Source of the DNA: Leucobacter luti
GTDB taxonomy: Bacteria; Actinomycetota; Actinomycetes; Actinomycetales; Microbacteriaceae
DNA length: 64,000 nucleotides
Assembly: GCF_019464495.1 (NCBI RefSeq)
Contig: NZ_CP080492.1
Span: 1,984,001-2,048,000, forward strand
Direction: 5' to 3'
Shown here piece by piece: positions 8,202 to 16,136 of the stretch (position 1 is the stretch's first letter; every line of letters starts with the position of its first letter). The position numbers and the translations under genes were made by a program. The notes below the pieces were generated by a model, which was not told the origin of the DNA, searched no databases, and saw only the letters and a program-made list of their open reading frames with translations.

Positions 8202-9979
8202 GACCAGCTGCAGGGATCACATTCGGCGGACGCTACGAGCTGAGCTCTCGGATCGCCGTCGGGGGCATGGGTGAGGTGTGGAACGCGACCGACAGCATTA
8301 TCGGTCGCACCGTTGCCATCAAGATCCTGAAAGACGAGTACATGGGGGATCCCGGGTTCCTCGAGCGCTTCCGCGCAGAAGCTCGCCACGCCGCACTCGT
8401 CAACCACGAGGGCATCGCGAACGTGTTCGATTACGGCGAGGAGCAGGGCTCCGCGTACATCGTGATGGAGCTCGTGCCAGGCGAGCCGCTCTCCGCGATC
8501 ATCGAGCGCGAGGGTCGGCTCCCACCGAACCGTGTGCTCGGCATCGTTGCGCAGACAGCGACGTCGCTGCAGGCTGCGCACGATGCTGGCCTGGTCCACC
8601 GCGATATCAAGCCGGGCAACCTGCTGATCACGCCAGAGGGCCGCGTCAAGATCACCGACTTCGGGATCGCGCGCATCGCCGATCAGGTGCCGCTTACCGC
8701 AACTGGCCAGGTCATGGGCACCGTGCAGTACCTCGCGCCTGAACAGGCCAGTGGTCACACGGCGACCGCTGCGACCGACATTTACTCCCTCGGCGTTGTG
8801 GCATACGAGTGCCTGGCCGGGCGGCGCCCGTTCACCGGTGAGTCGCAGGTGGCCATCGCGATGGCGCAGATCAATGACACGCCGCCGGATCTGCCGAACG
8901 ACGTGCCTGAGCCGGTGCGGAACCTCGTATACGCGTGCCTCGCGAAGGACGCAGCAGGACGGCCGCAGACCGCCGCGAAGCTGGCCCAGGCTGCAACCGC
9001 GCTGCACCGTGGCGATGTGAAGCTCGCAGCGAGCTACGTGCCACAGGTGCTCGGCCAGGTTGAACCGACCACCACGGTGCTGCAGGAGCAGACGAGCGGT
9101 ATGGACGCGGCAACGACCGCGCTGCCGCGCACCACCGCACTGCCAGGGCAGACCGCTGCAACTGCGGCGCTTGACGGTGACGAGCTCGGCGAGGACGAGG
9201 CTGAAGACCAGCCGAAGAAGAAAAAGAGCGCCTGGACCTGGCCGCTCATCACGCTGATCGCACTGCTGCTGCTCATCGGCGGCGGCACGGTCTACGCGAT
9301 CATGAGCAACAACGCTGCGAACACCAAGCCAACGCCCACGACGACGACGCCAAAGCCAACGAAGACCACGACACCGCCCACCACGACACCGCCTGCGCCC
9401 TCGACTGGTGCAGTTGATCAGGCCCAGGTCGTCGGCATGAACGTTGAAGAGGCGACCGGATACCTGCAGGGACTCGGGTTCACCAACATCACCGCGGTGC
9501 CCGGAAATCAGGTGCCTGACGACCAGGTCAATATCGTGACGTCGGTGAATCCGTCTGGCGACAAGGTACCGTTCGACCAGGCGATCAAGCTCACCTATAA
9601 CGTGCCGTTTGGCGAGGTTGCGCAGCCGGGTGCTCCGTCGGCGAGCCCCGCCACCGTTGAGTCCGGTGGAGTCTCGAACATCAGCTGGGGCGTCGCGAGC
9701 TGCCCGACAGGGCTCACGATTCAGGCGTACAACGTCTCAATCGAGGGTGACGGATCTGGTGCCGGATCCGTGCAGGCCCCCGGTGTTGCAGTGACCGCGA
9801 ACCAGCTCGCCGCTGGTGCAGCTGACGGTTCCATTACGGTCAGCTACACCGTGACCTGCGGCAATGGCTCTTCAGTGACTCGGGTCTCACCGGCTTCCGA
9901 GGCAGTAACGATCACGGTGAAGGCGCCCGCCGATACGAAGCCGGACCCCGGAAACACGGACCCGGACGACAAGCCCTAA
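8198..9979 (+). CDS. pknA: Ser/Thr protein kinase PknA with PASTA and Ig-like outer region
   Basis: 593-residue receptor-type kinase. The kinase domain (about 1-265) has VAIKILK, HRDIKPGN and DFGIAR plus the GTVQYLAPEQ activation segment. A Lys-rich stretch leads to a single transmembrane helix (about 345-368), a Thr/Pro/Lys linker, one PASTA domain (about 405-470) and a C-terminal region of about 110 residues with an Ig/Fn3-like beta pattern and two cysteines. Mycobacterial PknA has no PASTA domain, so this outer part is larger. ATG overlaps pbpA by 4 nt. A 60-nt gap separates it from pknB. Confidence 0.93.
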   Translation: MRPAAGITFGGRYELSSRIAVGGMGEVWNATDSIIGRTVAIKILKDEYMGDPGFLERFRAEARHAALVNHEGIANVFDYGEEQGSAYIVMELVPGEPLSAIIEREGRLPPNRVLGIVAQTATSLQAAHDAGLVHRDIKPGNLLITPEGRVKITDFGIARIADQVPLTATGQVMGTVQYLAPEQASGHTATAATDIYSLGVVAYECLAGRRPFTGESQVAIAMAQINDTPPDLPNDVPEPVRNLVYACLAKDAAGRPQTAAKLAQAATALHRGDVKLAASYVPQVLGQVEPTTTVLQEQTSGMDAATTALPRTTALPGQTAATAALDGDELGEDEAEDQPKKKKSAWTWPLITLIALLLLIGGGTVYAIMSNNAANTKPTPTTTTPKPTKTTTPPTTTPPAPSTGAVDQAQVVGMNVEEATGYLQGLGFTNITAVPGNQVPDDQVNIVTSVNPSGDKVPFDQAIKLTYNVPFGEVAQPGAPSASPATVESGGVSNISWGVASCPTGLTIQAYNVSIEGDGSGAGSVQAPGVAVTANQLAAGAADGSITVSYTVTCGNGSSVTRVSPASEAVTITVKAPADTKPDPGNTDPDDKP

Positions 9980-10039
9980 TTCGACACGGGTGACCGTCGG
10001 CAGACCACGCTGCGATCCCGATAAACTTGGAGGCATTCT

Positions 10040-11755
10040 ATGAGCACGGAAGAGGTGACCATGCCCGATACGGCAGATAATAGCGAGCAGCGCATTCTCG
10101 CCGGCCGCTACGCCATAGGCGAGTTTGTCGGGCAGGGCGGCATGGCGACCGTCTATCGCGGCACTGACACCAAGCTGGGCCGCCAGGTTGCGATCAAGGT
10201 CATGAAGGCCGAGCTCGCTGGCGACGATCAGTTCCGCTCACGCTTCAGGCAGGAGGCGCAGTCGGCTTCTCGCATGGCGCACCCCACTGTGGTGCGCGTG
10301 TTTGATGCTGGCGACGATCTGATCCAGACCGCTGACGGCGCGAAGCGGCTCCCGTTCATTGTGATGGAGTACGTCGAGGGGAAGAACCTGCGCCAGCTCA
10401 CCGCTGAGCGCAAGCTTTCCCCGTCCGAGGCTTGCCGGATCGTTGATTCGGTGCTCACCGCACTCGAGTACTCGCATCGCGCAGGCATCGTGCACCGCGA
10501 TATCAAGCCAGCGAACATCATGATCACCCAGAGCGGCCAGGTCAAGGTCATGGACTTCGGTATCGCCCGCGCGGTATCTGAGACTTCTTCAACACTGCAG
10601 CAGACCACGGCGATCCTCGGTACCGCAGCGTACTTCTCGCCTGAGCAGGCGAAGGGCGAGGCGATTGATGCCCGCACTGACCTGTACTCGACGGCCGTGC
10701 TGCTGTTCGAGCTGCTCGCCGGTGTCGTCCCGTTCCGAGGCGACAGTGCGGTAGCCGTCGCGTATCAGCACGTCAGTGAGCGCCCCAAGCCGCCGAGCGA
10801 GCTCGCCCCTGAGGTGACTCCTGAGCTCGACCGCGTGGTGCTCTTTGGTCTTGCGAAGGATCGCGCCAAGCGGTTCCAGTCTGCCTCCGAGTTCCGTGAG
10901 GCGCTGCGCCTCGCCGCGAACGGCACCATGCCCAAGCTTGAGGTGCAGCAGCAGGACGCTGTGCTGTTCTCCGGCGGCGAAGAGGTCTCCGAGTCTGATT
11001 TGGCGCTCCGTCAGCTTGCTGAGGGTGGTGGCGGTTCTCGCACACAGAGCCGGCCGCCAGTGATGTGGACGTGGGCCGCGATTCTGACGATCGGTGCCGT
11101 GATTATCGCCGTCGTGTTCTGGCTCGTCACGCTTGCTCCGAAGCAGTTCCTCCCGGATTCATCGCGTGAGATCCCGACCCTGATCGATCTGGATCGCAGT
11201 CAGGCGCTGAAGGCGTTGCAGGAGCGCGACCTCCTGGGCGTGCCCATCGAGCAGACGAGCGCTGACACCGCGGCCGGTAAGGTGATTTCCAGCGATCCTG
11301 AGAAGGGTGTCGTGCTCAGCCCGGGCGACAAGGTGACGCTGTACATCTCGACAGGGCCTGAATCGGCACCCGTGCCGGCGTTCTCCCGCATGTCGATCGC
11401 CGAGTATACGAAGGCAATCGAGGACCTCGGACTCACCGTCGGTCTCGTGACGACGGTTGACAATGCACTCGAGGCGGAGAATCGCGTACTCAAGGTCACG
11501 CCTGAGGTGGGCACCGAGCTGTCGTCCGGTGACAGCGTTGACTTGGAAGTGTCCAGTGGCAAGGTGAGCATCCCGGATGTCGTTGGCCAGCCGCTTGAAG
11601 TCGCGAACGCGCAAATCGATGGGCTCGGCCTGGAGAACAAGCAGGTGCCGGTTGACAGTTGCCCCACGCAGGAGGGGTACCCCGTACTGTCACAGTCGGT
11701 CGTGGGCCAGCAGCCGCAGGGCACCGAACTCGAATTGAAGTTCTGCACCGGGTAA
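10040..11755 (+). CDS. pknB: Ser/Thr protein kinase PknB with PASTA repeats
   Basis: 571-residue membrane kinase that senses muropeptides or lipid II through PASTA domains. Kinase motifs VAIKVMK, HRDIKPAN, DFGIAR and GTAAYFSPEQ are intact in the first about 280 residues. One transmembrane helix lies near 340-362, followed by about three PASTA-like repeats; mycobacterial PknB has four. The last repeat carries two cysteines (near 550 and 569) that could form a disulfide. ATG at 10040 has a GGAGG site 9 nt upstream; a second ATG (codon 10) is less likely. It ends the operon at a strong bidirectional terminator. Confidence 0.95.
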   Translation: MSTEEVTMPDTADNSEQRILAGRYAIGEFVGQGGMATVYRGTDTKLGRQVAIKVMKAELAGDDQFRSRFRQEAQSASRMAHPTVVRVFDAGDDLIQTADGAKRLPFIVMEYVEGKNLRQLTAERKLSPSEACRIVDSVLTALEYSHRAGIVHRDIKPANIMITQSGQVKVMDFGIARAVSETSSTLQQTTAILGTAAYFSPEQAKGEAIDARTDLYSTAVLLFELLAGVVPFRGDSAVAVAYQHVSERPKPPSELAPEVTPELDRVVLFGLAKDRAKRFQSASEFREALRLAANGTMPKLEVQQQDAVLFSGGEEVSESDLALRQLAEGGGGSRTQSRPPVMWTWAAILTIGAVIIAVVFWLVTLAPKQFLPDSSREIPTLIDLDRSQALKALQERDLLGVPIEQTSADTAAGKVISSDPEKGVVLSPGDKVTLYISTGPESAPVPAFSRMSIAEYTKAIEDLGLTVGLVTTVDNALEAENRVLKVTPEVGTELSSGDSVDLEVSSGKVSIPDVVGQPLEVANAQIDGLGLENKQVPVDSCPTQEGYPVLSQSVVGQQPQGTELELKFCTG

Positions 11756-11767
11756 TTCTCGGGATAC

Positions 11768-11806
11768 AACTGAGGCCGGGCACCCTGCGGGTGTCCGGCC
11801 TCAGTT
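11768..11806. terminator. Bidirectional terminator between pknB and trpG
   Basis: An 18-bp stem (one mismatch) from 11768 to 11806 with a 3-nt loop sits between two convergent genes, so it can serve both. T-rich sequence follows on the plus strand. Confidence 0.85.
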
Positions 11807-11841
11807 GTTGTGCGCGACATGCGCACGAAACAGCACTGTGC

Positions 11842-12474
11842 TCAGCGCAAGAGCGGCGTCAGGGATCGCGCGATCTCGGCGGCGTTCGTGAGTCCGGTGG
11901 TGACGAGCCAGTTCCCGAGCTGCTGGTAGCCCCCCTCGGTGAGCACCGACTCGGGGTGGTATTGCACTCCGTAGATCGGGAGTTCCTCGTGACGCAGCGC
12001 CATGACCACTCCGCCTGCCGTTTCAGCAGTGATCGTCAGGCTCGCAGGCACGGTCGCTCGGACGACGGCGAGCGAGTGGTACCTGGTCGCGTTGAACTCA
12101 GCAGGCACGCCAGCGAAGAACGAATCATCGCTGTGCCGCACGCGTGAGACCTTCCCGTGCATCAACTCTTCGGCGTGCGTGACGGTGGCGCCCAGGGCCT
12201 CAGCGATCGCCTGGTGCCCCAGGCACACGCCCAGCAGCGGCACGCCGGTCCGCAGAGCGATCCCTACCATCGCGATCGAGACACCGGCGTCTGCCGGAGT
12301 GCCCGGCCCGGGTGAGATCAATACGCCGTCGAACTCGCCGGCAAGTCGCTCAAGCTCACCAGTGGTGACCTCGTCATTTCGGATCACCCGGGTGCTGGCA
12401 CCGAGCTGCTGCAGGTAGCCATTCAGCGTGTAGACAAAGCTGTCGTAATTGTCGATGACCAGGATGCGGGTCAT
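11842..12474 (-). CDS. trpG: Anthranilate/aminodeoxychorismate synthase glutamine amidotransferase subunit
   Basis: 210-residue class I glutamine amidotransferase that supplies ammonia to TrpE or PabB. It starts with the typical IDNYDSF, has the nucleophile Cys in GVCLGHQAIAE (about residue 80) and the His/Glu dyad in QYHPES (about 173-178). Sequence alone does not separate TrpG from PabA; the position next to pknB matches the mycobacterial trpG locus. ATG overlaps the stop of the upstream 52-residue gene by 4 nt, so it is the last gene of a sortase operon. Confidence 0.9.
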   Translation of the reverse strand: MTRILVIDNYDSFVYTLNGYLQQLGASTRVIRNDEVTTGELERLAGEFDGVLISPGPGTPADAGVSIAMVGIALRTGVPLLGVCLGHQAIAEALGATVTHAEELMHGKVSRVRHSDDSFFAGVPAEFNATRYHSLAVVRATVPASLTITAETAGGVVMALRHEELPIYGVQYHPESVLTEGGYQQLGNWLVTTGLTNAAEIARSLTPLLR

Positions 12475-12629
12475 GTTCCCACCGTTACTTCAGGCGCGGG
12501 CAGCTGCAATGCAACCCACGGATAGACAAAGGTAATCACCGCGTAGACCGCGACCGCTGCGACAGCGAGCAGCACAATGACCCGCAGCCAGGCGGGGCCG
12601 GGGAAGAATCGCCAGAGAATGGAGAACAT
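12471..12629 (-). CDS. Small single-pass membrane protein (52 aa), unknown
   Basis: 52-residue protein starting MFSILWRFFPGPAWLR. One hydrophobic helix (about residues 17-41) is flanked by Arg residues on the N side and a short polar tail. Function is not known. It is supported by tight packing: its ATG overlaps the stop of the sortase gene (TGATG) and its stop overlaps the trpG start by 4 nt, so all three should be co-translated. I cannot assign it to a family. Confidence 0.75.
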   Translation of the reverse strand: MFSILWRFFPGPAWLRVIVLLAVAAVAVYAVITFVYPWVALQLPAPEVTVGT

Positions 12630-13387
12630 CAGCTTGCCGCTCCCTTCAGTGCGGGGTTCAATTCCAGGAGTTCCGACGGTGGCCCGTCACTTCTCGGCTG
12701 GAATCCCTCAAACACCGAGTAGGCGATCGCACGTTCGTCGCTCCCGGCCCACTTCGGGTGGCAGGTGGTGAGGGTCATGATCTGATCGACACCGGGCTGT
12801 CCTTCGAGCCGGGGGAACGGATTGAGCACATCGGTCTCGGTGGGAAGCACGTACTCGATCGAGCGGAAGCGGTAGGTGTACCAGCCGTCCGCAGTCTCGA
12901 TAAAGAGCGGATCTCCGACCCGAAGGTTCATGACCTCACGAAACGAGTTGATCAGGGGGCCGGAGCGATGACCGGCGAGGGCGAAGTTGCCTGGCTCACC
13001 CGGCATCTGCGTCGTCTCATAGTGGCCGATGCCCTTCTCATCAAGGTTGAGCACGGTCCACCAGTCGGTGGTCTCGCCGATTCTGTTCGCGTATGTCGTG
13101 CCGAACGCGGGCGCGTGGAGCGTGGCAAACACCTCGGACTTCTCGGGAACCGCGGTGACGGGGACGCCTTCAGTTTGCAGTGGTTGCGCCTCTGCGTCCC
13201 ACTGCGCCGACGTCTGGGCTGACAGGTCGGTCTGCTTCGCGGTAACCGTGACCCCGGTGTGCCACGGCTGCCAGACGATATACCCCAGCACACCGATTCC
13301 CGCGACGAGCAATAGCTCTCCGAGTACGGTCAGCGGGCTCAGGCGCGCTCTGCGGCGACGATTTCGCCGACCTGAAGTGTCCGTCAT
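12629..13387 (-). CDS. Class E sortase
   Basis: 252-residue membrane-anchored transpeptidase. An Arg-rich N terminus precedes one transmembrane helix (about 18-40). The catalytic triad is present: His140 in LAGHRSG, Cys209 in TLTTCHP and Arg219 in SDER. Family knowledge: class E sortases cut LAxTG-type signals and attach proteins to the wall. Two candidate substrates are in this window (56687-58932 LAATG; 59727-62420 LATTG). A -10 element lies 6 nt before the ATG, divergent from crgA. Confidence 0.93.
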   Translation of the reverse strand: MTDTSGRRNRRRRARLSPLTVLGELLLVAGIGVLGYIVWQPWHTGVTVTAKQTDLSAQTSAQWDAEAQPLQTEGVPVTAVPEKSEVFATLHAPAFGTTYANRIGETTDWWTVLNLDEKGIGHYETTQMPGEPGNFALAGHRSGPLINSFREVMNLRVGDPLFIETADGWYTYRFRSIEYVLPTETDVLNPFPRLEGQPGVDQIMTLTTCHPKWAGSDERAIAYSVFEGFQPRSDGPPSELLELNPALKGAAS

Positions 13388-13393
13388 ACGGCC

Positions 13394-13399
13394 ATTCTA
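13394..13399 (-). promoter_or_regulatory. -10 element for the sortase operon (leaderless)
   Basis: On the minus strand TAGAAT is followed by 6 nt and the sortase ATG. It is half of a 12-bp palindrome, CATTCTAGAATG, in the divergent gap with crgA. Confidence 0.55.
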
Positions 13400-13432
13400 G
13401 AATGTGCACCTGAGTCCGAGCGCCGGACCGGC

Positions 13433-13438
13433 TAGAAT
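13433..13438 (+). promoter_or_regulatory. -10 element for crgA (leaderless)
   Basis: TAGAAT followed by 7 nt and the crgA ATG at 13446. The same hexamer serves the opposite gene 34 nt away. Confidence 0.55.
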
Positions 13439-13445
13439 CAGTCTC

Positions 13446-13721
13446 ATGGCAGCAGCAGGCAAGAATGTAAGCAAGCGCAAGTCGGGCGAGCTCGATCGCG
13501 AGCGGGCGGATCTCGCCGCTGCGCGGAAGGACGCCCCGAACCCCGTGTGGTTTAAGCCGGTGATGTTCGGTTTCATGCTGCTCGGGCTCGTATGGATCGT
13601 GCTCTACTACATCACGAGCGGCAGCTTGCAGCTTCCCGTACCTGCCTTCGGCCAAGCGAACATCTTTGTTGGCTTCGGGCTGGTGCTCGTGGGCTTCCTC
13701 ATGACTCCGTGGTGGAAGTAG
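13446..13721 (+). CDS. crgA: Cell division protein CrgA
   Basis: 91-residue membrane protein that in Streptomyces and mycobacteria coordinates septum assembly through FtsZ, FtsI and FtsQ. A charged N terminus (KRKSGELDRERADL) is followed by two transmembrane helices (about 38-58 and 69-88) and the conserved ending MTPWWK. Start chosen at the ATG 7 nt after TAGAAT; an upstream in-frame ATG at 13404 would lie inside the promoter. Confidence 0.93.
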   Translation: MAAAGKNVSKRKSGELDRERADLAAARKDAPNPVWFKPVMFGFMLLGLVWIVLYYITSGSLQLPVPAFGQANIFVGFGLVLVGFLMTPWWK

Positions 13722-13811
13722 CCTACGATTCGCAGCTCACGCAGCGTGTGCGGCACGGTGTCGTGACTGAAATCACACCGCTGTAATTCCTCCCCAGGCT
13801 GGGGACAAAGC

Positions 13812-13820
13812 TGTGGATAA
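13812..13820 (-). promoter_or_regulatory. Isolated perfect DnaA box
   Basis: TGTGGATAA, a perfect DnaA box in reverse orientation, in the crgA-rhomboid gap about 16 kb from oriC. Confidence 0.5.
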
Positions 13821-13865
13821 CTTTACTTCAGCGAGGGAATGAGTCACACCTTCCCGATCACACCG

Positions 13866-13919
13866 CACAACGCAGCAGGCCCCCGACCGGATTCCCGGTC
13901 GGGGGCCTGCTGCGTTGTG
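13866..13919. terminator. Bidirectional terminator between crgA and the rhomboid gene
   Basis: A near-perfect stem of about 25 bp with a 3-4 nt loop in the convergent gap just downstream of the rhomboid stop. Lacks a long T run but is the strongest hairpin in the gap. Confidence 0.75.
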
Positions 13920-13924
13920 GGCGG

Positions 13925-14866
13925 TTAGAAGATCGCCGGAGTGGCCACGAGATACCCACAGGCAAGCGCAACGAGCACCGCACCCAGTGCGACGAGCGAT
14001 CCGATGCGCGCCTTCTTGCGGCGCGGGCCGCGGGTCGCAAGAAGAATCCCCATCGTTGCTGCGCCGAGCACCATGCCGCCGAGGTGTGCCTGCCAGGAGA
14101 TATTCGCTCCTGGCAAGAACCCAATGCCGATGTTGATCGCCAGCAGCACCGCGAGCGACGTGACATTCACCTTTGCCGCACGGAAGGCCACAAACGTTGC
14201 CGCAAGCACGCCAAAGATCGCGCCCGAGGCACCCACGGTCGGGATGTTGATCGTCTCGGGTGAGACGTACGCCCAGTACATAACACCGAGCGAACCCCCG
14301 AGGCCGGCAAAGACGTAGAGCGTGAGATAGGCGATCCGCCCAATCATCTGCTCAAGATTGCGGCCGAACAGCCACAGTGCATACATGTTGAAGAGAATGT
14401 GGAAGATGAACCCTGTTGAATGGGTAAACATCGCGGTGAGCATTCGCCACGGTTCAAAGCCCATTCCCACAGGAAGCAACTCGGGCGGCAGTGAGTAGAG
14501 CGGCGCGTACCAGAGTGCACGTGTTACTTCGTCGGTGCCGAAGTAGTGACTGATGAGTTGCAGTGCGAACACCACTCCACACGCAATCATGATTGCGTAG
14601 GTGACTGGGGCATCGGAGGCCGCGAGCCTCCGCCCCGTCACGCGCGAGGCGCGTGCGGCACGCTTCGCTGTGCTCGGCTGCGTCTGCTTGACGCAGTCCG
14701 TACACAGCACGCCGACGGCCGACACCACCTGACACTCAGGGCAGATGGTGCGGCCGCAGCGCTGGCACAGCGTGAAGCTGTGCACCTGCGGGTGGCGATA
14801 GCAGACGTCGTTTGGCCCGTACTCAACGCGCTCGCCGAATGCGGGCCCCGATCCACTCGCCACCAT
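13925..14866 (-). CDS. Rhomboid family intramembrane serine protease with N-terminal zinc ribbon
   Basis: 313 residues. The first about 60 residues contain CYRH, CQRC, CPEC and CTDC pairs, a B-box-like zinc-binding module. The membrane part has at least six hydrophobic segments, with catalytic Ser in GASGAIFG and catalytic His in AHLGG. It would cleave membrane-protein substrates within the bilayer; the ribbon may recruit a partner (inference). It starts 5 nt after the cyclophilin stop and shares its transcript. Confidence 0.92.
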   Translation of the reverse strand: MVASGSGPAFGERVEYGPNDVCYRHPQVHSFTLCQRCGRTICPECQVVSAVGVLCTDCVKQTQPSTAKRAARASRVTGRRLAASDAPVTYAIMIACGVVFALQLISHYFGTDEVTRALWYAPLYSLPPELLPVGMGFEPWRMLTAMFTHSTGFIFHILFNMYALWLFGRNLEQMIGRIAYLTLYVFAGLGGSLGVMYWAYVSPETINIPTVGASGAIFGVLAATFVAFRAAKVNVTSLAVLLAINIGIGFLPGANISWQAHLGGMVLGAATMGILLATRGPRRKKARIGSLVALGAVLVALACGYLVATPAIF

Positions 14867-14871
14867 GGTGC

Positions 14872-15381
14872 TTAGGCCTCGACGATGTCGATGCCGGTGA
14901 TGACCACGTCCTCGACGGGGCGATCCATGGCCCCGGTCTTGACACCCGAAATGGCGTCAACCACGGCCTTTGACGCGTCATCTGCGACATCGCCGAAGAT
15001 GGTGTGCTTGCCGTTGAGCCAGTCCGGAGCAATCGTGGTGATGAAGAACTGCGAGCCGTTCGTGCCTGCCAGGCGACCGGTCATGTCCGGGCGCTTTCCT
15101 GCGTTCGCCATGGCGAGCTGGTACGGGTGTGTGAAGCCGAGCTCAGGGTGGATCTCATCGTCGAAGTTGTACCCGGGGCCGCCGGTCCCGGTGCCTGTGG
15201 GGTCTCCGCCCTGGATCATGAAGTTCGGAATGATGCGGTGGAAAATAACCCCGTCGTAGAAGCCCTTTTCAGAGAGTTCGACGAAGTTCTTGACCGTGCG
15301 AGGCGCGTGATCACCGAAGAGGTTGATCACGATATCGCCGTGGTTCGTGTGGATGGTGGCTACAGAGGTGTGAATGGTCAT
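14872..15381 (-). CDS. ppiA: Cyclophilin-type peptidylprolyl cis-trans isomerase
   Basis: 169-residue cytosolic cyclophilin without signal peptide. Family signatures include [19 protein letters not shown] with active-site Arg and Phe, and NGSQFFI. Catalyses proline isomerisation in protein folding; mycobacterial PpiA is also encoded near the pknB cluster. The frame is open further upstream, but the ATG at 15381 is where the homologous sequence ([17 protein letters not shown]) begins and a -10 element lies 7 nt before it. Confidence 0.95.
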   Translation of the reverse strand: MTIHTSVATIHTNHGDIVINLFGDHAPRTVKNFVELSEKGFYDGVIFHRIIPNFMIQGGDPTGTGTGGPGYNFDDEIHPELGFTHPYQLAMANAGKRPDMTGRLAGTNGSQFFITTIAPDWLNGKHTIFGDVADDASKAVVDAISGVKTGAMDRPVEDVVITGIDIVEA

Positions 15382-15388
15382 ACGAACT

Positions 15389-15394
15389 AGTGTA
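15389..15394 (-). promoter_or_regulatory. -10 element for ppiA-rhomboid operon (leaderless)
   Basis: TACACT on the minus strand, then 7 nt, then the ppiA ATG. Confidence 0.5.
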
Positions 15395-15506
15395 GGCGCG
15401 GCCCCGCACAAGAACTGAGCACTCGCCGGACGCGAACGGCTCTGTTCGCGGCCAGGATATTTCTGCGCTCTGCGCTCCAGCACAGCGCAACACGGCCCGA
15501 TCGGTG

Positions 15507-15512
15507 TAGCGT
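15507..15512 (+). promoter_or_regulatory. Candidate -10 element upstream of the 15563 gene
   Basis: TAGCGT lies about 50 nt before an ATG that has a strong AGGAGG site. No clear -35. Confidence 0.3.
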
Positions 15513-15562
15513 TGGGAGAGCGAGCACTTTGCTCACAGCCTCGCCCAGCTAGGAGGACCGTA

Positions 15563-16066
15563 ATGAATCTCTCACGCAAGCGCCGCCGTGAACTACGCAG
15601 CCTGCGGGGTGACGCACAGGATCTGCTTGACCAGCAGCGGATCGTGCTCAGCCAGGCAGGTGACGTACTCGGCCAGGCAGGCCGTCAGGCCAAGTACCTG
15701 AGTGACGAGCACATCGCACCGCGGGTGGACCACACCATCGAGGCCGTGCGTCCGACCGTGGACCGCGGGGTCGCCACTGCACGCCGTGCAGCGGACAACG
15801 TGCGCCGGGTCACCACCCCCATCGTTGCGAGCGCTCTCGCGCGCACCATTCGTGCACTCGACGAAATCGACAATGGCGAGGCCGCAGCGCAGGTGCGCGG
15901 CTTCGGCGAACGCGCAGGCTACCTCTCGCCGGCAAAGAAGAAGAAGGGCCGCGTTGGCGGCTTCATCGCTCTCGGCCTCGGAGCTGCGGCGGCCGTAGGA
16001 GTCGGCTACGCACTGTGGCAGGCGTTCCGCACAGACGATGAGCTCTGGGTCGCACCCGAGCACTAG
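15563..16066 (+). CDS. Unknown helical protein with one membrane segment
   Basis: 167 residues, function not recognised. The N-terminal about 130 residues are charged and predicted helical, with Gln/Ala/Arg-rich heptad-like stretches (residues 15-60 and 70-110). A Lys-rich patch (AKKKKGR) then precedes one transmembrane helix (about 133-153) and a short acidic tail. This suggests a membrane-tethered coiled-coil protein. The ATG at 15563 has a textbook AGGAGG 7 nt upstream. Monocistronic, closed by a hairpin. Confidence 0.8.
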   Translation: MNLSRKRRRELRSLRGDAQDLLDQQRIVLSQAGDVLGQAGRQAKYLSDEHIAPRVDHTIEAVRPTVDRGVATARRAADNVRRVTTPIVASALARTIRALDEIDNGEAAAQVRGFGERAGYLSPAKKKKGRVGGFIALGLGAAAAVGVGYALWQAFRTDDELWVAPEH

Positions 16067-16100
16067 CACTCCACGCGTGCGCCGCCCAGCGGAGTGCACT

Positions 16101-16136
16101 GCGAAAGCGCCGCGGCCTCAGGCCCGGCGCTTTCGC
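16101..16136. terminator. Terminator between the 15563 gene and the Nudix gene
   Basis: 12-bp perfect stem (16101-16112 with 16125-16136) around a 12-nt loop in a convergent gap. The right arm reaches the first base of the Nudix stop codon. Confidence 0.75.
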
